Assembly (NCBI GenBank): GCA_964625865.1 | Contig: CAZVEV010000004.1 | Span: 1 to 56,444, forward strand | Length of the DNA stretch: 56,444 nt | Direction: 5' to 3' | DNA from: CAZVEV01 sp964625865 | Lineage (GTDB): Bacteria; Planctomycetota; Phycisphaerae; SM23-33 | Part shown: positions 8,446 to 15,630 of the stretch, one piece after another | Layout of the letters: every line of letters starts with the position of its first letter | Numbering within the stretch: the stretch's first letter is position 1 | Translations under genes and position numbers: made by a program | The notes under the pieces: generated by a model | Databases searched by the model: none | The model's input: the letters and a program-made list of their open reading frames with translations, nothing else | Told to the model about the DNA's origin: nothing

Positions 8446-9165
8446 TCAACGAGTCTGGACGGATCGGAGGACGGCTTCCATGATGCGCCGGTCGCGGTCG
8501 TAGCCCTTTGGCGTGGTCGTCAACTCCAGCATGAAGGCGGAGCGGTCGCCGTAGTAGACGATGACGTTCATCAATTGCATGGGCGTCTCTTCGGTGATCA
8601 TGCCGCGGGTTACCAGCACGATGGCCCTGCGCCCGTTCAGTGTCACGGCGCCGTTCTGGACGACGCGGTAATCGTCCATGATCGCCGTCTGGATCTTCTG
8701 GATCGACTCGATCGGATCGGTTCGCGTGGCGGGGAACAGGGACACGTGCAGGCTGCTGTCGTCGGGCGACTCATAGATCGCCAGTCCGCCGAGGTCCATG
8801 TTACTCTTGTTCCAGCCGGCAGGGGGGATCAGCGAGAACTGCCCGTCGAGGAACGAGACGCGGCGTTGTTCGTCCTCGACCGACGGGTCAGTCGGCTCGG
8901 TGATCATCGGCGCCTCGGGCAGCCCGGCCAACAGGGCCTTGACGGCCTGGGCCGCCTTGTCCGCGTCTTGGCGCCCGGCGCCCGTCTCGCCGTCGCGGGC
9001 CTCCTTCCAGAGGTCTTCGGCCCAGGTGTTCATGTCCTGTCGCCCCCAGGCGAACCACCAGATGGCGGCGGCGACGACCAGTGTGACGCAGACGAAGGCA
9101 ACGATTAGCAGGATACGAGGCTTGTGCCGTTGCGGGGGCGTCGGGCAAGTCGGTTGGTCGGTCAT
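8446..9165 (-). CDS. Single-pass membrane protein with a PsbP/DcrB-like C-terminal domain
   Basis: 239 residues from the ATG at 9165, with AAGGA 8 nt upstream. One transmembrane helix (ILLIVAFVCVTLVVAAAIWWF) follows a short proline-rich cytoplasmic tail. After a helical linker, the domain from about residue 105 begins RRVSFLDGQFSLIPPAGW, a typical PsbP/DcrB-like opening, and ends with a helix (DRRIMEAVLRSVQT). Such domains are extracytoplasmic and often lipid- or protein-binding. No precise function can be given. Confidence 0.6.
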   Translation of the reverse strand: MTDQPTCPTPPQRHKPRILLIVAFVCVTLVVAAAIWWFAWGRQDMNTWAEDLWKEARDGETGAGRQDADKAAQAVKALLAGLPEAPMITEPTDPSVEDEQRRVSFLDGQFSLIPPAGWNKSNMDLGGLAIYESPDDSSLHVSLFPATRTDPIESIQKIQTAIMDDYRVVQNGAVTLNGRRAIVLVTRGMITEETPMQLMNVIVYYGDRSAFMLELTTTPKGYDRDRRIMEAVLRSVQTR

Positions 9166-9318
9166 TGCGTGGTCCTTACCTGAGTTCGATCCATCAGCGT
9201 CAAGCAGTAGGGGTTCTTCCCCGAACAGCGAGTATCCTACACGGCTCCTGCAACGGAACAACTTTCTTTTCAAGATGTTGGGGCGGTTGGGCTCGTGGGA
9301 CGATCTGGCGATACGTGG

Positions 9319-9382
9319 TTGCCACTTCGGTCTTCGTCCTGTGGACTACGCCCGGACAGGCCGCGTCAAGCCACGCCACCGG
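9319..9382 (+). repeat. Left arm of a 64-bp inverted repeat
   Basis: This stretch matches the reverse complement of 10905-10968 over 64 bp with about four mismatches; the shared core includes TTCGGTCTTCGTCCTGTGG and CAGGCCGCGTCAA. The arms flank the 9488-10693 gene. A degraded third partial copy (CCTGTGGAC, then ACAGGCCGCGTCAA) is at 10772-10809. Confidence 0.8.
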
Positions 9383-9487
9383 CCCGCTCTGGAACGGGCC
9401 GTCGCTTGGGGGCCCCGTGGTGTTGCCGCGCGGCCCCGCCGAGGCGCCACGTCCGATGACGGTCGGGTGGGGTCTTCGCCGGGCGGG

Positions 9488-10693
9488 CTAATGGTAGAGA
9501 ACGCTGACCATCTCCCGGGCGTCGCTTATGTCCTGGGGGTCGACGGACATCATGACGCCCCGTTCGGCGCCGGACCGCCGGGTGCACATGTGCTTGTTCA
9601 GGACGATGTGCATCCTGCAGCGGCTGGAGTTGAAACTCACGGTCTCGACGCAATCGATCGGGCCGAAGGCGACGACGGCGGGGAGGGTCCGCAGGGCGTC
9701 CATGTCGCACCGCTCGAGGGCGTCCCAGGCGCGCTGGGGCCAGCCCCTGAGATTCCTGTAGATGGCCCCCAGGCCGCCGAAGAAGAGTATTCCCAGCCAC
9801 CCCATCGCCGTCAGGGGCCCCTGGACAACGGCGATCTCGCCGTCGCTGATCAGAATGCCCTGCCTGAGCAACCCGAACTGCTTGCCGCGCACACGCAGCC
9901 CCTCTCCGGTTGCCGCCCTCCTCGTCGAGGGCAAGGCCCCGGCCTGAACCCCCACGCCGGTGCGGGCGGCCAACTCCGCTGCCGAACGCGGCCGCAGGAT
10001 GGCGCTCTCCAGATCGTTCAGGGCGGCGCGGTCTTTCAGGCGCTGCGGCTGGCCCACCAGTTCAAGGACGGCCGGATGACGCCGACAGAACTCGTCGACG
10101 GCCTCGTCCAGTTCGCCCTCGGCCCGGGCGGCTTCTGACCGGGCCTTGGCGGCGAACCGGCGCCGGTAGATGACGGGCCCCAGGATGAGCCCGGCGAGCA
10201 TGGAGATGGCCCCCACGGCGCCGACCCATGGGGGCGCCTCCTCGCCCTCTGACAGCTCTCCGACGACGGCGGCCATCACCAGCGCCAGCAGAATCAGTGC
10301 CACCGCCGCGCAGCCGACGCCGACCAGGATGGTCTTGATCGGTGAGGGGCGCCGGGCGGCTGCGGTGTCGACCGCGGCGCGCAGGCGCCGCAGGCTCCGC
10401 ACGCCCAACAGGGCCGCGTCGGTGAACATGGCGCCCTGGGCGCCTGCGGGCCCGACAGGGGTCGGCGTGGGAACGTGGGCTGCCGCCGGGGGCGTCGGTT
10501 GGAGGCCCTGGGCCTCGCCATACGCCTTCTGTGGGGCCGATCCGCCCCAGTTGCCCCCGTCGGCCGCCTCGATCGCCGGCCCGGTCGTGGGAAGCATCCA
10601 TCCGCAGGAGGGGCACAGGGCGGAGGACTCTCGAAGCAGCGCGGCGGGGAAGCCCGCACCGCAATGCGAACAGACAGGAGATTCAGATGCCAT
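9488..10693 (-). CDS. Zinc-ribbon membrane protein of unknown function
   Basis: 401 residues. The N-terminus has two CxxC knuckles (CSHC and CPSC) forming a zinc ribbon, followed by a proline-rich linker. Two adjacent transmembrane helices are seen (ILVGVGCAAVALILLALVMA and VGAVGAISMLAGLILGPVIY), then a helical segment and a soluble C-terminal region with strand-like pieces (LISDGEIAVVQGPL). This arrangement recalls uncharacterised zinc-ribbon membrane proteins that sense or scaffold at the membrane. Flanking 64-bp inverted repeats are unusual. AAGG lies about 9 nt before the ATG. Confidence 0.65.
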   Translation of the reverse strand: MASESPVCSHCGAGFPAALLRESSALCPSCGWMLPTTGPAIEAADGGNWGGSAPQKAYGEAQGLQPTPPAAAHVPTPTPVGPAGAQGAMFTDAALLGVRSLRRLRAAVDTAAARRPSPIKTILVGVGCAAVALILLALVMAAVVGELSEGEEAPPWVGAVGAISMLAGLILGPVIYRRRFAAKARSEAARAEGELDEAVDEFCRRHPAVLELVGQPQRLKDRAALNDLESAILRPRSAAELAARTGVGVQAGALPSTRRAATGEGLRVRGKQFGLLRQGILISDGEIAVVQGPLTAMGWLGILFFGGLGAIYRNLRGWPQRAWDALERCDMDALRTLPAVVAFGPIDCVETVSFNSSRCRMHIVLNKHMCTRRSGAERGVMMSVDPQDISDAREMVSVLYH

Positions 10694-10771
10694 TTGTCAT
10701 ACCTTCTTCTTCAAGATCGGTAGCCACCACCGGTGGACAGCTTACTGAATTGCTGCAACCACCATTCTTGC

Positions 10772-10809
10772 CCTGTGGACAACCTAACCAACCAAACAGG
10801 CCGCGTCAA
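10772..10809 (+). repeat. Degraded third copy of the 64-bp repeat
   Basis: CCTGTGGAC (10772-10780) and ACAGGCCGCGTCAA (10796-10809) reproduce two blocks of the 9319-9382 arm in the same order, with unrelated bases between them. Confidence 0.5.
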
Positions 10810-10904
10810 TAGGACAGGATGGTTTCCGCCGAACTCCGAACGACGACCGAACTGCTGTGGTCTGATATCAGCGGCGCCGCTTGGCAGCCACCTCCACCTT
10901 AGAC

Positions 10905-10968
10905 CCGGTGGCGTGGGTTGACGCGGCCTGTCAGGACGTAGTCCACAGGACGAAGACCGAAGCGGCAA
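10905..10968 (-). repeat. Right arm of the 64-bp inverted repeat
   Basis: Reverse complement of 9319-9382 with about four differences. It lies upstream of the 10693 start codon, so the two arms enclose the whole zinc-ribbon gene. Confidence 0.8.
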
Positions 10969-11249
10969 GGGCGTTGTCTCCTCGTAGATGTGGTGGTGGC
11001 CGTGTGCGAGGGGTTGGGACATTTGATTTCGGATGTCGGATTGCGGATTGTCCTTGGGCCCTGAGCCTGACGAAGGGCGGAATGGTGGCAGAAGGGGAGC
11101 TTGGCATCAGGGGGAAAGGGGCTGTAAGCCTGCTTGGGATGTCAAGGGGAGTGTTACTGTAAACGTCGAAGGGGTGACGGCTGTGAGGGGTGGGAAACTG
11201 CGATATGTGTCAATAAAGGAAGATGGGAAGTTGGAGCCGGGGCCTTGCC

Positions 11250-11392
11250 TTACACCGCTTTACACTTTGGGCGCGTAAAGCAGGCCGGCTTGGGGGTGTG
11301 GGAGATGTAAGCTATTGTATGGAAAAGTGTTGGAGTGTTATGTGCGGGGACAATCGGGGAGGGTTACAGGCGGGAAGTGTAAAGCGGTGTAA
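11250..11392. repeat. Perfect 18-bp inverted repeat built from paired GTGTAAA units
   Basis: TTACACCGCTTTACACTT at 11250-11267 is perfectly inverted at 11375-11392. Each arm itself contains two GTGTAAA-type heptamers 10 bp apart, which is one helical turn, so each arm resembles a tandem operator. The arms are 107 bp apart and lie about 95-240 bp past the end of the MscS gene and upstream of the zinc-ribbon gene. Confidence 0.65.
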
Positions 11393-11486
11393 ACCTCGCG
11401 GGGGAGGGCGGCGCTGTGAGAGATTTGGGGTGCCTGAGGAGCGTCGATCTGCCCTTCGACAGGGCTCAGGACAAGCTGATCGACCG

Positions 11487-12614
11487 CTAAACAGGGGGCT
11501 CCGGCGAGGGCTCCTTTTTGAGATAGAGGGTCTGGGTGGGGAAGGCGAATTCGATGGACTCGGCGTTGAAGCGGGTCAGCAGGTCGGTGTTGAACTCGTG
11601 GGCAAAGTCGAGGTAGGCGGCCCAGTCGGGGGGGGCGAACCAGTAGGTGACGGCGATGTTGAGGCTGGCGTCAGCCAGCTCGGTGAAGTGGGCGCGGCCG
11701 GGCTTGTCGGCGGGGAAGGCGTCGGAGCGTTCGGCGAGCATTTCGCGGACGATCTCGACGGCCCGCTGGACGGTCGTCGGCGGCGTGTCGTAGGTCAGGC
11801 CGACGGTCATCGTGTGCTTGATGAAGGGGCGTTTGGAGACGTTCTCGACAGCGGAGTTGGCGACGGTGGCGTTGGGGATGACCACCACGTGCCCGTTCAG
11901 CAGGCGGATGCGGGTCGAGCGGAAGCCCACCTCCTCGATTACTCCGTCGTAGCCGGCTACCCGGATGCGGTCGCCCATCTGGAAGGGGCGGTCGGCGAAG
12001 ATGGTGACCGAGCCGAAGAGGTTCGCCAGGGTGTCCTTGGCCGCCAGGGCCAGCGCCAACCCGCCGATGCCCAGCCCCGCGATCAGCGAGGCGACGTCCC
12101 ACTGGAAGATGTTGCTCGCGATGAACAGGACGGCCATGATGACCACGAACACGCGAAGGGTCTTGCGGACCAGGGGCACGAGCTGGTCGTCCAGGAGCGT
12201 TTCGGTGCGGCTGGTCCAGTTGGCCAGGTGGAACTCGACGACGTCGACGAGGCGGTAGATGAACCATCCGGCGGCGAGGACCGAGAGGGTGCGGCAGACG
12301 TTGATCCACATGGGGGCCATCGACTGGCCGTCGACGGTCAGGACCATGAAGGTCTGTGCGACGTAGAGCGCCCCGGCCAGCGCGAGCAGGTTGACGGGCC
12401 TGGACAGGCTGCTCATGAGCATGCCGAGGGTCGCCCGGCGCGAGTCGCCGCCGAAGCGTTTGCCCTGCTTCTCGAGCGAGACCGCGACGATCTTGCCGAT
12501 AACAAAGCCGCCCAGCAGCGTCCCCAGCAGGGCCAGCCACCGCCACGGGGCGTTGTTGAGGAAGGTCCAGTCGAGGAACCAGTTGGCAAGGGTCAGGCTG
12601 TCAGCGGCGGTCAT
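11487..12614 (-). CDS. Small-conductance mechanosensitive channel (MscS family)
   Basis: 375 residues with about five N-terminal transmembrane segments. The pore-lining helix and beta-domain boundary are clear: GLGIGGLALALAAKDTLANL then FADRPFQMGDRIRV, followed by a beta domain (GVIEEVGFRSTRIRLLNGH, IPNATVANSAVEN). The C-terminal alpha/beta cytoplasmic domain is complete. The family opens under hypo-osmotic membrane tension and releases small solutes. Slightly longer than the minimal MscS because of extra N-terminal helices. GGGAG precedes the ATG by about 7 nt. Confidence 0.9.
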   Translation of the reverse strand: MTAADSLTLANWFLDWTFLNNAPWRWLALLGTLLGGFVIGKIVAVSLEKQGKRFGGDSRRATLGMLMSSLSRPVNLLALAGALYVAQTFMVLTVDGQSMAPMWINVCRTLSVLAAGWFIYRLVDVVEFHLANWTSRTETLLDDQLVPLVRKTLRVFVVIMAVLFIASNIFQWDVASLIAGLGIGGLALALAAKDTLANLFGSVTIFADRPFQMGDRIRVAGYDGVIEEVGFRSTRIRLLNGHVVVIPNATVANSAVENVSKRPFIKHTMTVGLTYDTPPTTVQRAVEIVREMLAERSDAFPADKPGRAHFTELADASLNIAVTYWFAPPDWAAYLDFAHEFNTDLLTRFNAESIEFAFPTQTLYLKKEPSPEPPV

Positions 12615-12903
12615 GATCGTGCTCCCGGTCGCGTGAGAATCGTCGACGGGGGGCTACTATACCCGCCCGATGCGGTCTTGTCACGCGCGGCCGCCGTCCG
12701 GCGCGTCGACCGGCACGACGCCCGGCTGGAGGGCGGCCAAGCCCCCAGGCCGCATGCCGCGACCGAAGGCGACCCCTACCCCTTCGGCGGCGAGATCGTC
12801 GCTCAGGCCGCGGCCTCGTGCGTGCCAGGGCGTCCGACTGGCCCAAGGGCCCCGTTGCGTCCCGGTGGTGGCAAGAAAAACTTCAATCGCGGGGATTCGA
12901 GAC
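12615..12903. other. Intergenic region without a recognised feature
   Basis: About 290 bp between the MscS start codon and the small-RNA promoter. It is GC-rich, and I see no convincing gene or repeat in it. Confidence 0.5.
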
Positions 12904-12933
12904 TTGACAAAAGCCGCCGCCCGCCCGTAGACT
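12904..12933 (+). promoter_or_regulatory. Promoter of the first C-rich-loop RNA
   Basis: TTGACA at 12904-12909 matches the -35 consensus exactly. TAGACT at 12928-12933 follows after 18 bp. Transcription would begin at about 12938-12941, at the foot of the first hairpin. Confidence 0.75.
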
Positions 12934-12935
12934 GC

Positions 12936-13098
12936 CTGACGGTGGGCCGGAACTGGCGGTCTCCTCCTCCGTCAGAATGCCTTGAGAGGTCTCCCTCCGC
13001 CTCTCAGTGGATCCGGTCCACCAGGCATCATCATACCATTCTAATCCGTGCCGCAGCGACTCTGCTGCAAAGGCCCCCGTCGACGGGGCCTTTTTTTT
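12936..13098 (+). ncRNA. Candidate small RNA with anti-Shine-Dalgarno-like hairpin loops (locus 1)
   Basis: There is no open reading frame. The first hairpin pairs CTGACGG (12936-12942) with CCGTCAG (12969-12975) and exposes CTCCTCC. The second pairs TGAGAGG (12983-12989) with CCTCTCA (13000-13006) around the 10-nt loop TCTCCCTCCG. A third small stem (GCAGC/GCTGC, 13053-13068) precedes a strong intrinsic terminator. The 16-mer AGGTCTCCCTCCGCCT recurs exactly in the RNA at the window end. The loop is complementary to GGGAGA ribosome-binding sites used by several genes here. Known parallels are the C-rich-loop RNAs of Staphylococcus and the alphaproteobacterial alpha-r14/cuckoo RNAs; homology to them is not claimed. 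Confidence 0.75.
13071..13098 (+). terminator. Intrinsic terminator of the first C-rich-loop RNA
   Basis: AGGCCCC and GGGGCCT pair around a CGTCGA core, immediately followed by eight T (13091-13098). Confidence 0.9.
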
Positions 13099-13186
13099 CT
13101 TCGCGCCCTGATGGGGCGAAACCCGGTCGTTTCAGGGCCCGTTGGACGACGTGCTGCCGCAGCCCGGGTCGGCGCGAGAATTGCCC

Positions 13187-13215
13187 TTGACCGCCTGTCC
13201 CCGGACGGCTAAGAT
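13187..13215 (+). promoter_or_regulatory. Promoter of the RNase Y transcript
   Basis: TTGACC (13187-13192), a 17-bp spacer and TAAGAT (13210-13215). It lies just past the upstream small-RNA terminator and implies a start near 13222, about 600 nt before the coding region. Confidence 0.6.
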
Positions 13216-13221
13216 GATATG

Positions 13222-13821
13222 ACGATGTTATTCGGGCGACGCTGAAACGTCGGCGTCGCGAGTAATCTACTGTCTGTTTTGGTTTGGTCGGTGCGTTGGT
13301 CCGAGGGGACCGGCGGCCGGCATTTACCGGTATTGACGGCCGAAACTGTTCGGAGATAAGCAGGCCGTCAGGTTAGCGGCGTTCCGTGTCTCGCATCGCT
13401 GCGGCGGTGCGGGCGGATACGGTGACGGGCCGCCCTGCCCAAGGGCAGGGAACCTTGATTCGCGAAAGGGCCCTTAATCGTCGAGCGTCGATTATTCGTC
13501 TCGTGGGCGCGGCCCACGGGCGAGGCCTTCGGGTCATAGAGTTCACCATGAGCCATCGTTGTACCGATTACAGGGCGATTGAACGGTTTTCGATTTCGTA
13601 TCTCTCGCCGCCTCCGACCTTGCATGTCGGGCCGCGGCGCGAGCCGGTCGAGGGCCGAACGTCCTAGTATGCTGACGCAGGAGCCGGCTTACCGGGCCGG
13701 AGTCAACACCTGCGGGGCTTGAGTGGATTGGACCCGAGGCGACGGGGCGCTGACGCGCCCGGGCCTGCTTATCATCTCCAGTGCAGTTGCGGCGAGATAT
13801 CCGTGAGAAAGGAGTCGTCGC
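13222..13821 (+). other. Long, hairpin-rich leader or independent structured RNA upstream of RNase Y
   Basis: No credible gene lies in these 600 bases. Several strong hairpins are visible: GCGACGC/GCGTCGC near 13236, CCCTGCCC/GGGCAGGG near 13435, AATCG/CGATT near 13475 and CGTGGGC/GCCCACG near 13504. No T-rich terminator follows any of them, so read-through into RNase Y is likely. It could be a cis-regulatory leader, for example for autoregulation of the nuclease, or an unrecognised structured RNA. It matches no RNA family that I can identify by eye. Confidence 0.4.
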
Positions 13822-15411
13822 ATGATTCTGCACCCCGCCCTGGCGGTCATGACACCGCCCCAGATTGTCGGTCTGTCGTTCGGCGTGGCGATTGCCGCCG
13901 TGACCGTTACCGCATGGGTAATGAAGCTTCTCGAGCGGTCGCGCCGCGAGGGGGCTGAAAAGGAACTGGAGGCCCAGAAGGCCGCCGCCGAGGCCGAGGC
14001 CCAGAAGATCGTCGCGCAGGCCGAAGTGAAGGTCAAGAACGAGTTCCTCGAACAGCGAAAGCAGTTCGACTCGGAAACCGAAGACACCCGCCGCGAACTC
14101 AGGTCCGAGGAAAAACGCCTGGCCAAACGCGAGGACATGATCGACCAGAAGCTCGAGACGCTGCACAGCAAGGAGCGGATGGTCGACACCGCCGAGAAGG
14201 CCATCGCCGAACGCGAGAAGGGCCTGATGGCCAAGGACCGGCAACTGAACGAGATCATCGGGCAGCAGAAGTCGCAGCTGCTCAAGGTGGCGAACCTGTC
14301 GATGGACGAGGCCCGCAACATCCTGCTGGGGCGCATCGAGAAGGACATCGAGCAGGAGGCCTCGGCGCTGATCCAGAAACGCCTCGAGGACGCCAAGGAC
14401 ACCGCCGACGAGCAGGCCCGCGAGATTATCATCACCTCGATCCAGCGCTACGCCGCCGACCACACGTGCGAGCGGACGGTCTCGGCCGTCGATATCCCTT
14501 CCGACGACATGAAGGGCCGCGTCATCGGGCGCGAGGGGCGAAACATCCGCGCCTTCGAGAAGGCCACCGGCGTGGACGTGATCGTCGACGACACGCCCGG
14601 CGTGGTGGTGGTTTCCGGCTTCGACGCGGTGCGCCGCGAGGTCGCCCGCCGCTCGCTGGAGAAACTCATCCAGGACGGGCGAATCCACCCGACGCGCATC
14701 GAAGAAGTGGTCGCCGCCACCGAGCGCGAGGTCAACAAGCTGGTGCAGGAGTATGGCAAGGAAGCGCTGACCGAGGCGAACATCCACAGTTTGCACGGCA
14801 AGCTGACGGCGCTGCTCGGTCGGCTGCTCTATCGCTCAAGCTACTGGCTGATCGTGCTGCAGCTCTCGCTGGTGTTCGCGTTTCTCGCCCAGGTCATCGC
14901 CGACGAACTGGGCCTCAACGGCCAGATCGCTCGCCGCGCGGGCCTGCTGCACGATATCGGCAAGGCGGTCGACCACGAGGTCGAGGGGGGGCATCCGCAG
15001 ATCGGCGCCGACCTGTGCAAGCGCCACGGCGAGAAGGAGATCGTGATCAACGCGGTCGCCGGCCACCACGGCGACGTCGAGCCGATCTCGCCCTATACGC
15101 CCATCGTCAGCGCCGCCGACGCGATCAGCGCCTCACGCCCCGGTGCCCGGCGCGAAACGCTGGAGCGGTACATCCAGCGCCTCGAGAAGCTCGAAGGCAT
15201 CGCCACCTCCTTCGAGGGCGTCAATCAGGCCTACGCCATCCAGGCCGGCCGCGAGGTCCGCGTGATGGTCGACGCCACCAGCGTCGACGACCGCCTCAGC
15301 AGCAAGGTCGCCCGCGACATTGCCCGGCGGATCGAAGACGAAATGGAATACCCCGGCGAGGTCAAGGTGACCCTTATCCGCGAAGTCCGCTGCGTGGAAT
15401 ACGCCCGGTAG
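13822..15411 (+). CDS. rny: Ribonuclease Y
   Basis: The 529-residue protein has the full RNase Y layout: an N-terminal membrane anchor (residues about 12-34), a long charged coiled coil (40-200), a KH domain (GRVIGREGRNIRAFE, about 231-245) and an HD domain (GLLHDIGKAVDHEVEG, about 374). AAAGGAG precedes the ATG. RNase Y is the membrane-bound endonuclease that starts mRNA decay in bacteria lacking RNase E. Oddity: the usual YGQNVLxHSxEVAxL stretch before the HD motif reads YWLIVLQLSLVFAFL (341-355), so the first HD metal-binding histidine is leucine (348) and neighbouring polar residues are hydrophobic. Confidence 0.93.
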   Translation: MILHPALAVMTPPQIVGLSFGVAIAAVTVTAWVMKLLERSRREGAEKELEAQKAAAEAEAQKIVAQAEVKVKNEFLEQRKQFDSETEDTRRELRSEEKRLAKREDMIDQKLETLHSKERMVDTAEKAIAEREKGLMAKDRQLNEIIGQQKSQLLKVANLSMDEARNILLGRIEKDIEQEASALIQKRLEDAKDTADEQAREIIITSIQRYAADHTCERTVSAVDIPSDDMKGRVIGREGRNIRAFEKATGVDVIVDDTPGVVVVSGFDAVRREVARRSLEKLIQDGRIHPTRIEEVVAATEREVNKLVQEYGKEALTEANIHSLHGKLTALLGRLLYRSSYWLIVLQLSLVFAFLAQVIADELGLNGQIARRAGLLHDIGKAVDHEVEGGHPQIGADLCKRHGEKEIVINAVAGHHGDVEPISPYTPIVSAADAISASRPGARRETLERYIQRLEKLEGIATSFEGVNQAYAIQAGREVRVMVDATSVDDRLSSKVARDIARRIEDEMEYPGEVKVTLIREVRCVEYAR

Positions 15412-15435
15412 CGGGCCTCGGCCGGCCCCGAAAAA

Positions 15436-15508
15436 GTAGGGCGTGCAACTCGTTGCACGCGGGATAGGGATATTATCCGTTCCGCGTGCAACCAGTTGCA
15501 CGCCCTAC
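15436..15508. repeat. Palindromic intergenic repeat, family A copy 1
   Basis: The 73-bp unit begins GTAGGGCGTGCAACTCGTTG and ends with the mirror TTGCACGCCCTAC. Each half is itself a small hairpin (GCGTGCAAC/GTTGCACGC). Copies at 24973, 49402 and 52051 have the same outline. Confidence 0.85.
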
Positions 15509-15630
15509 ATTCGCATTCCGACAGCGCCCGAAGGACTGTCGTGCCTGGTCGCCGAGTATTCTTCGACCATTCGGGCGCCCCGACTTTAATCCTGACGCCG
15601 AGGGCGTGATTACCGGCCACGTGCCGCCGA

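Larger units (their letters stand above)
10694..11486. other. Gene-free, repeat-rich intergenic region
   Basis: About 790 bp without a credible gene. It holds a partial and a full copy of the 64-bp repeat, an 18-bp inverted repeat (11250-11392), and two copies in opposite orientation of the widespread TTCGACAGGCTCAGG-like repeat near 11055 and 11455. It ends with GATCGACCGCTAAAC (11478-11492), which is shared with the repeat at 37847-37914. Confidence 0.7.

Noticed and set aside
9319..10968. Classical insertion sequence
   Set aside because: Inverted repeats are present, but the enclosed gene has no transposase motifs and no target duplication was recognised.
11223..13190. 655-residue plus-strand open frame
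   Set aside because: It runs antisense through the MscS gene and across the small-RNA promoter and terminator; composition is Gly/Val-rich shadow.
13222..13540. RNase P RNA, tmRNA or 6S RNA in the RNase Y leader
   Set aside because: None of the conserved sequences of these RNAs was seen.
15436..15508. Family-A palindromes as CRISPR repeats
   Set aside because: Copies are kilobases apart with no regular spacers and no cas genes.
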